Below, piece after piece: positions 59,180 to 64,000 of a stretch of DNA of 64,000 nt. Position numbers and translations under genes: made by a program. The notes under the pieces are model-generated. The model saw nothing but the letters and a program-made list of their open reading frames with translations, made no database searches and had not been told where the DNA came from. The DNA lies in the NCBI RefSeq assembly GCF_014192225.1, contig NZ_JACHXS010000011.1, positions 217,865-281,864 on the forward strand, given 5' to 3'. Origin of the DNA: Pseudoduganella umbonata (GTDB taxonomy: Bacteria; Pseudomonadota; Gammaproteobacteria; Burkholderiales; Burkholderiaceae_D). Each line of letters opens with the position of its first letter. Position 1 is the first letter of the stretch.

Positions 59180-61684
59180 TCAGGCGTGCATCGTCAGCGA
59201 TTGCTGCAGCAGGTCCCTGGCAGTGGTGGCGATCACCGGCGGCTGCGGTGCCGGCGCCGGTGCCGGTGCCGCCAGTCCGCCCTGCTGCCGGGAGCCCGTG
59301 CGGAACGCCGAGATCACGCCGCCCATGAACTCGTAGCCGCTGATCGACGGCCCCCAGGCCGCGCCATCCCACCACTTGTGATACAGCGCGCTGTCCGTGC
59401 CGGTGACGAACACATCGAGCCGGTTCGGGCCCCACGCCGCCACGCGGGGTGTCGACGTGCAAATGCCGCCCATGTTCTCGTAGCCGGTGAGCGACGGCCC
59501 CCAGGCGGCCCCGTCCCACCATTTGTGGTACAGCGCGCTGTCGGTGCCGATCACGAACAGGTCGAGACGGTTCGCCCCCCAGGCCACGGCCTGCGGTGCG
59601 CCGACGCAGATGCCACCCAGCCTTTCGAAGCCATCGGCGGACGGTCCCCATGCGGATCCGTCCCACCACTTGTGATACAGCGCGCCATCGGTGCCGGTGA
59701 CGAACACATCGAGCCGGTCTGGACCCCATGACACGGCGCGCGGGGCGGATGTGCAAATGCCGCCGAGCCGTTCATACCCGGTTAGCGATGGTCCCCAGCC
59801 GGCGCCGTCGAACCATTTGTGGTACAGCGCCCGGTCGGTGCCGATGACGAATACGTCCAGCCGGTTCGGGCCCCAGGACACGATTTCCGGCTGGCCGATG
59901 CAGGTTCCGCCCATGTCTTCATAGCCGGTGATGGACGGCCCCCAGGCAGCGCCGTCCCACCATTTATGGAACAGTGCCCGGTTGGTGCCCAGCACGAATA
60001 CATCGAGCCGGTCCGGGCCCCAGGACACGATGCGCGGGTCGCCGGAACATACCCCGCCCATATATTCGTAGTCCGTGATGGACGGGCCCCAGGCAGCGCC
60101 ATCGAACCACTTGTGATATAGCGCGCTGTCCGTGCCGGTGACGAACACGTCGAGGCGGTTCGGCCCCCACGCCACCGCCTGCGGCACGCTGGTGCAGACA
60201 CCGCCCATGTGTTCATAGCCCGTCATCGACGGCCCCCAGGCGGAGCCGTCCCACCACTTGTGGTACAGCGCGCGGTCGGTGCCGAGCACGAAGGTGTCGA
60301 GCCGGTTCGCCCCCCACGCCACCACCGGCTCGGAGCTGGCGCGGCTGGCGGTGGCAGCGCTGCCGATGCTGGCCCGTACGCCATCCAGGCATGCCTGCAT
60401 CCGGGCTACCTGGCCGGCGGAGAACATCACCATGGCGCGGTCGTCGACATAATCCATGTAGTTCATGAACATGTCGCCATCCGGACCGTTGTTGCACGAA
60501 ACATGGGGGAACGTGGGAACCCCAGTATTGCCGCCCGCCTGGTTCGGCGTGTCGGCCACGTTGTCGGAGCCGGAGCAGCCGGTGCCGTCATCGCCCCAGA
60601 TATGGAAAAGATCGAGCCAGTGGCCGATTTCATGGGTCGTGGTGCGGCCGAGGTTGAATGGTGCCGCCGCGGTACCGTTGGTGCCGAACGCGGATTGCAG
60701 GCAAACCACCCCATCGGTACCCGCGGGGCCGCCAGGGAATTGCGCATAACCCAGCAGGCCACCGGCCAACTGGCACACCCAGATGTTCAGGTAACGCTCC
60801 GCCGGCCATGCGTCCAGCCCGCCGCTGGCGTTCGACTTGACGGCATCGTTGTCGCTGAACCCCGCTACCGTGGTCTGCCGGCGCTGAATGCCCGAGGTTG
60901 GCGCGCCGTTCGGATCGACGGTGGCAAGGAAGAATTCGATGCGGGCATCGGCCGCCAGCGGCAGGAACGGTGCCGGCGTCGAGCTCACATCCGGGTTGGT
61001 GCGGCGGAAGTCGCGGTTCAGCACGTCGATCTGGCTGGCGATCTGCGCATCGGAGATGTTTTGCGCGGTGGTATTCCATACCACGTGGACCACCACGGGA
61101 ATGCGCGTGACGCCGCTGCGTTGCGAGGTCGCGGCACCGGCTTCATAGCGCTGCGCATTGATTTCGATGCGGTCGCGTGCCCGGGCATAATCGGCATTGG
61201 TCGACAACAGGCGGCGATGCACGTCCATGGTCGCGCAGCGGCGCACTTGCGGCCGGTTACTGCCGCCGCCCGCCCCGCCGGCGCCACCGGTTCCACCGGA
61301 TCCGCCGGAACCGCTGTTGCCGCCGGATCCACCCGCGGCTCCTCCCTGGCCGGCGCCGCCGCCGTTCATCGCTCCGCCAGGCATGCCGTCATTACGGCTG
61401 TCGGCCCGTTCGGCCATGCCACCGGCCGGCATGCCATCGAGGCTGCCCCGCTTCGATACGCCGGGCATGCCGCGATCGTCCGGATCGGCCAGTCCCTGGG
61501 GCGTTTCGCCAGCCATGTAAAAGTGCGCCAGGCCATTGCCTTCGACACCTTGCTCGCCCTTTGCAGCGTTCGGTTCGCTACAGTCGCAGTCGTCGGCCAT
61601 CGTGTTGCCCGCCTTGCCGGTCATTGCATCGGCCATTGAGTCGGCCATCGGCGCAAGCGTGCCCTTCTGCTGTTTCGCTTTCAT
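59180..61684 (-). CDS. M43-family metalloprotease fused to a seven-repeat PLL-like lectin domain
   Basis: This 834-aa protein has three parts. Residues 1-145 are low complexity, with Met/Gly-rich motifs (GMPAGGM, GMPGGAM) and a Gly/Ser run; there is no signal peptide. Residues about 150-450 are a pappalysin-type (M43) zinc protease: His351, Glu352, His355 and His361 in THEIGHWLDLFH, and a Met-turn near NYMDYVDD. Residues about 453-790 are seven repeats of about 48 aa with the pattern WGPNRLDVFVxGTD..LYHKWWDG.AWGPS..GYE.MGG, as in the Photorhabdus PLL/PHL fucose-binding seven-bladed propellers. A strong GGGAGG site precedes the ATG. It probably cleaves glycosylated or surface-bound proteins that the lectin part finds. 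The export route is not evident. Confidence 0.9.
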   Translation of the reverse strand: MKAKQQKGTLAPMADSMADAMTGKAGNTMADDCDCSEPNAAKGEQGVEGNGLAHFYMAGETPQGLADPDDRGMPGVSKRGSLDGMPAGGMAERADSRNDGMPGGAMNGGGAGQGGAAGGSGGNSGSGGSGGTGGAGGAGGGSNRPQVRRCATMDVHRRLLSTNADYARARDRIEINAQRYEAGAATSQRSGVTRIPVVVHVVWNTTAQNISDAQIASQIDVLNRDFRRTNPDVSSTPAPFLPLAADARIEFFLATVDPNGAPTSGIQRRQTTVAGFSDNDAVKSNASGGLDAWPAERYLNIWVCQLAGGLLGYAQFPGGPAGTDGVVCLQSAFGTNGTAAAPFNLGRTTTHEIGHWLDLFHIWGDDGTGCSGSDNVADTPNQAGGNTGVPTFPHVSCNNGPDGDMFMNYMDYVDDRAMVMFSAGQVARMQACLDGVRASIGSAATASRASSEPVVAWGANRLDTFVLGTDRALYHKWWDGSAWGPSMTGYEHMGGVCTSVPQAVAWGPNRLDVFVTGTDSALYHKWFDGAAWGPSITDYEYMGGVCSGDPRIVSWGPDRLDVFVLGTNRALFHKWWDGAAWGPSITGYEDMGGTCIGQPEIVSWGPNRLDVFVIGTDRALYHKWFDGAGWGPSLTGYERLGGICTSAPRAVSWGPDRLDVFVTGTDGALYHKWWDGSAWGPSADGFERLGGICVGAPQAVAWGANRLDLFVIGTDSALYHKWWDGAAWGPSLTGYENMGGICTSTPRVAAWGPNRLDVFVTGTDSALYHKWWDGAAWGPSISGYEFMGGVISAFRTGSRQQGGLAAPAPAPAPQPPVIATTARDLLQQSLTMHA

Positions 61685-61996
61685 TTTATCGCCTCCCTAG
61701 TCATGAGTACCGCCGTCGTGCGCAATTCAGGGCGCCCATGCGCCCGCTTCCATTCCTTCATGGGTGGAATCTCTCATTTGATACTAGGTCAAATATTGCG
61801 GAGGGCAGCCGCTATCGTCGCCATCGGGGCACATTAATATTGATCCGTAGAGCGGATGGCGATAGCGAAAATGCAATGTGAAGTTGTCGAAGCGAAGCAG
61901 ATGCGTACCGCTGATGTCATCGCTGGCGTCATCATTGAGGTGTATCGAAGTGGATGCGGATGCGAGGGGAACTTACACGAGTTGATGCTGGCCGGG
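61685..61996. other. 312-bp gap upstream of the M43-lectin gene
   Basis: No gene is supported. It contains the M43 gene ribosome site and should hold its promoter. A TTGACC hexamer on the minus strand (61787-61792) has no good -10 partner. It is AT-richer around 61770-61840. Confidence 0.55.
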
Positions 61997-62621
61997 TCAC
62001 GCGACGCGGGTGTACTGCATTTCCATGTACTTCACATACTTGCCCTTCGGCCCCGGCGCCTACCATTCCATCGTATGATGGTCTTTGTCGACGATGATGA
62101 GCTTCATGGCATAGGGCACTGCCTTGCCTTCCATCGCGTCGGAAGTCATGCCGTTCAACGTCAGCACATTGCCGTCCAGCGTGCCCTGCGAAGTGTTCAG
62201 GCTGGAAGTCATCGTATCGATCCAGGTCCGGCATACTTGCTGGTCACATTGTCATAGCCCAGCATGCCCTTGCCGTCGAAGAACTCGCCAGCATAGGTAC
62301 CGCGATAGGTTTCCTCCAGAAAGCGGTTGCCGAGAATACATTTGCGCTCGCTGGTGCCGCTGGCCGGCTCAGGCGAGAGTTCCTCGGCCGGCTCCTTCCA
62401 CGGTTCCGCCTACATCCTCAGCGCGACGCTGAACTCGCCGGCAAGACCTCGAGCTTCCGATTAAAGGGCCCGGGCATGGTGGCATGCTTCATCCTGGCGA
62501 TCACCTCTTGCTGAAATGCCGTTGGCGCGGGCCGCTCTGGCGTGTCCGCAGCTTCCGCCAGGTACGGCAGGTGCACGCTGGCCACGACCAACAGGCCTCG
62601 CAAAATACAGTGGCTCTTCAT
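61997..62621 (-). pseudogene. DUF1579-family gene inactivated by two frameshifts and two stops
   Basis: The start MKSHCILRGLLVVASVHLPYLAEA is a normal signal peptide. The next codons, HATMPGPFNRKLEVL, match the beginning of the DUF1579 domain. A lost base (about 62445) shifts the frame to AGEFSVALRM, an in-frame TAG follows (about 62412), then CILGNRFLEETYRGTYAGEFFDGKGMLGYDN. A second shift (about 62239) leads to WIDTMTSSLNTSQGTLDGNVLTLNGM and DKDHHTMEW, then another TAG (about 62065), and the end APGPKGKYVKYMEMQYTRVA. Read together these rebuild a complete DUF1579 protein (which often concerns a secreted, uncharacterised domain), so the gene is clearly decayed. Confidence 0.87.
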
Positions 62622-62762
62622 GGACTTCTCCTCTGCAACAGGGGTGATAGTCCATTGTCGGCGGCGGTGTACCGGACTTCAAGCGGCGCCGGTGCTTGTG
62701 CCGCCTGGCCGGCCGCCCGATTGCGCCGCCGCCGTCGGCACGGCGCAGCACGACAAGGGCGC

Positions 62763-63525
62763 TCAATGGACCAGCTCATCCGGCGCTGGAGCTGGCTGTT
62801 TGCTGCCGGCTTTCGGTGTTGCCCTGCGCTGCCAGAGCCAGACGACGAGCGCCCCCAGGATTGCGCCAATGCCGGCGACCGGCAGCGGGATCGGCAGGGA
62901 CTCGGCTTCCGCCACGCTGGCGGGATCGCGCAGCGCTTCCGGGAAAGGTCGTTTCGGGACCGGCACTGTTTTCCAATTGGCCTGTTTTTCCGGCACGCGC
63001 GCGCGGAATCATTGAGTGAAAATACTGGCGCCGAGCCTGTTGCACGGCTCGATGGAACCTGCGGAATGCATACTAGGAAAATGGCGTCGACATCGCTCCT
63101 GAGCTGCTGCTCGTAACAGGTGAAGACGCGTTGCGTGCCAGTGGCGCCGACGATCCGCAGCAGATCCAGCCCCGCAGCCTCGAACGCGACGACCGGCAGG
63201 AGCCGGGTTTGCTCTTCATTCAGGTAATCATAGATGTTGCGGCCATTTCGCAAGCTGCCTTCGCTGGCAGCAGTGTAGGCATATGCGGCAATCGACTTCA
63301 GCGGTGCGGTCGCCCCGGTTTCGGAATGCCAACCGAGCGAATCGAACACGTCGATACTGACGCCGGCACAGTTCGCGCTCGCATGGCGGTAGTGAAAATC
63401 ATGGCGGTAAAGCTGGTTCATCACGCGCTGTACGCCGCCCTGGAAGGCCGCCGCCGTGCGCTCGTTGTTCAGCACCGCGACCAGAATCCAGGACGGACGG
63501 TAATATTGCTGCGTAGCCTGACGTC
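62763..63525 (-). pseudogene. Truncated and frameshifted gene, C-terminal membrane anchor
   Basis: On the minus strand from about 63522 the sequence reads ATQQYYRPSWILVAVLNNERTAAAF, then NQLYRHDFHYRHASANCAGVSIDVFDSLGWH and on to FLVCIPQVP. No start codon with a ribosome site is present, as the reading frame enters directly from a repeat element at 63526. At a (CG)5 tract (62996-63005) the frame changes; reading on in the new frame gives RVPEKQANWKTVPVPKRPF, a hydrophobic helix (PIPLPVAGIGAILGALVVWLW) and a basic tail ending at 62763. The family is not recognised; NCAG with a downstream His hints at a Cys-dependent fold. N-terminal loss plus frameshift mark it as a pseudogene. Confidence 0.75.
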
Positions 63526-63612
63526 AAAACCGGTGGCAGCCACATATTATTTTGAAATATTTCGATAAACCGGTGACAGACACCTGTTATTTTGAAATGT
63601 TTCCCGAAAACT
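63526..63612. repeat. Dispersed repeat, two and a half tandem units of about 39 bp
   Basis: Units at 63526-63564 and 63565-63604 both begin with AAACCGGTGRCAG and end with ATTTTGAAATRTTTC. A partial third unit (CGAAAACTGGTGT) follows. The same two motifs form the element at 27456-27540. Confidence 0.85.
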
Positions 63613-63729
63613 GGTGTTTGGAAGAAGAGACGGGCTACAGGCCGTCTCCGCTGCGCAGGCAAGGAGTAATGCTCCCGAAGTCCCTGCTGCGCCACCGGTT
63701 TTCGAGCAACAAAGCTTGAGCTCCAAAGC

Positions 63730-63764
63730 AAAACCCCGCCAGCACACGCTAGCGGGGGTTTTCT
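63730..63764. terminator. Bidirectional terminator-like hairpin
   Basis: AAAACCCCGC pairs with GCGGGGGTTTT around AGCACACGCTA-type loop sequence; A- and T-runs lie on both sides. It lies between the repeat element and the rRNA operon end. On its right side follows ATATAACAGCCTGGCG, which resembles the sequence at the 3' end of the 5S gene (see 63904-63920). Confidence 0.75.
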
Positions 63765-63868
63765 ATATAACAGCCTGGCGAGCGACGTCGGGCAGTGCCC
63801 GGCGGAGCACTAAAACCCGGGACCTGGAGTCAAGTCCGCAGCGTATTGCAAAGCATGAAGCACAAATG

Positions 63869-63896
63869 AAAAAAGCCCACCAGATCACTGGTGGGC
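63869..63896 (-). terminator. Terminator of the rRNA operon
   Basis: Read on the minus strand: stem GCCCACCAG / CTGGTGGGC with a 4-nt loop, then T6. It lies about 15 bp beyond the 3' end of the 5S rRNA. Confidence 0.92.
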
Positions 63897-63911
63897 TTCT
63901 CTCGGTATAAC

Positions 63912-64000
63912 AGCCTGACGATAACCTACTTTCACACTGGTTGCAGCACTATCATCGGCGCAAAGTCGTTTCACGGTCCTGTTCGGGATGGGAAGGGGTG
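63912..64000 (-). rRNA. rrf: 5S rRNA, 3' part (runs off the right edge)
   Basis: The reverse strand matches the betaproteobacterial 5S consensus: CACCCCTTCCCATCCCGAACAGG near the right edge, then GTGAAACGACTTTGCGCCGATGATAGTGC, and AAAGTAGGTTATCGTCAGGCT at the 3' end. About 89 of roughly 113-118 nt are inside the window; the 5' end and the 23S and 16S genes lie to the right. Promoter-proximal genes of the operon are therefore outside. Its terminator follows at once. Confidence 0.95.

Noticed and set aside
63766..63840. A tRNA or second 5S gene between the terminators
   Set aside because: Only about 15 bases resemble the 5S 3' end; no cloverleaf or further 5S sequence could be found.

Overview
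The window is high-GC bacterial chromosome with dense short operons, ATGA start/stop overlaps, and the edge of an rRNA operon at its right end. The partial 5S rRNA, the orn / M48 peptidase / phhB / rsgA cluster, separate argF and argG genes, and the protein families present all point to a Betaproteobacterium of the order Burkholderiales. Oxalobacteraceae (Massilia/Duganella-like) is the best guess. That placement rests on family recognition, not on a database search.

Layout, left to right. 1-430: the start of an MFS exporter gene that runs off the left edge. 656-3899: a three-gene operon (unknown 139-aa protein, double-domain KaiC-like ATPase, soluble histidine kinase with a C-terminal receiver), preceded by three tandem 17-18 bp repeats. 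3981-8657: an isoquinoline-1-oxidoreductase-like molybdenum hydroxylase (large and small subunits) divergent from a Tat-type amidase. 8785-14746: a small membrane protein, a 1546-aa RTX protein and another membrane protein. 14943-18653: cystine symporter TcyP, a histidine phosphatase, NAD(P)HX dehydratase and a Thr/Pro/Gly-rich lipoprotein. 18750-24934: a FadL-type porin, then an RND permease and its adaptor without an outer-membrane partner. 25355-31657: a PAP2-related protein, a DUF475 protein, a small membrane-anchored protein, a 741-aa coiled-coil protein with an Asp/His repeat, SrkA-like kinase and a YecA-like protein. 31757-33031: an orphan PaaK/CapK-like adenylate-forming enzyme of lower GC. 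33244-39236: orn, M48 peptidase, phhB, rsgA and a 943-aa TPR-GAF histidine kinase. 39347-41683: argF, the remnant of a VOC/glyoxalase gene, and argG.

41820-50450 holds a complete Wsp-type surface-sensing operon (wspABCDEFR). A chemoreceptor, two CheW couplers, a CheR methyltransferase, a CheA-receiver hybrid kinase and a CheB methylesterase feed a receiver-GGDEF diguanylate cyclase that keeps its GGEEF active site and RxxD inhibitory site. murB and a YajQ-type protein (a family that includes c-di-GMP binders) follow, then a nitronate monooxygenase-like protein, a surface lipoprotein and a DUF2868/DUF3482 membrane protein-GTPase pair.

The right end (58-64 kb) is an accessory or decaying region. 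It contains a low-complexity protein, an M43 metalloprotease fused to a seven-repeat PLL-lectin-like propeller, two clear pseudogenes (a DUF1579 gene with two frameshifts and two stops, and a gene truncated at a repeat element and frameshifted at a CG tract), copies of a dispersed repeat, and the 5S rRNA. Short tandem repeats of 7-21 bp recur throughout the window, both between genes and in frame within genes, and suggest a genome prone to slipped-strand duplication.
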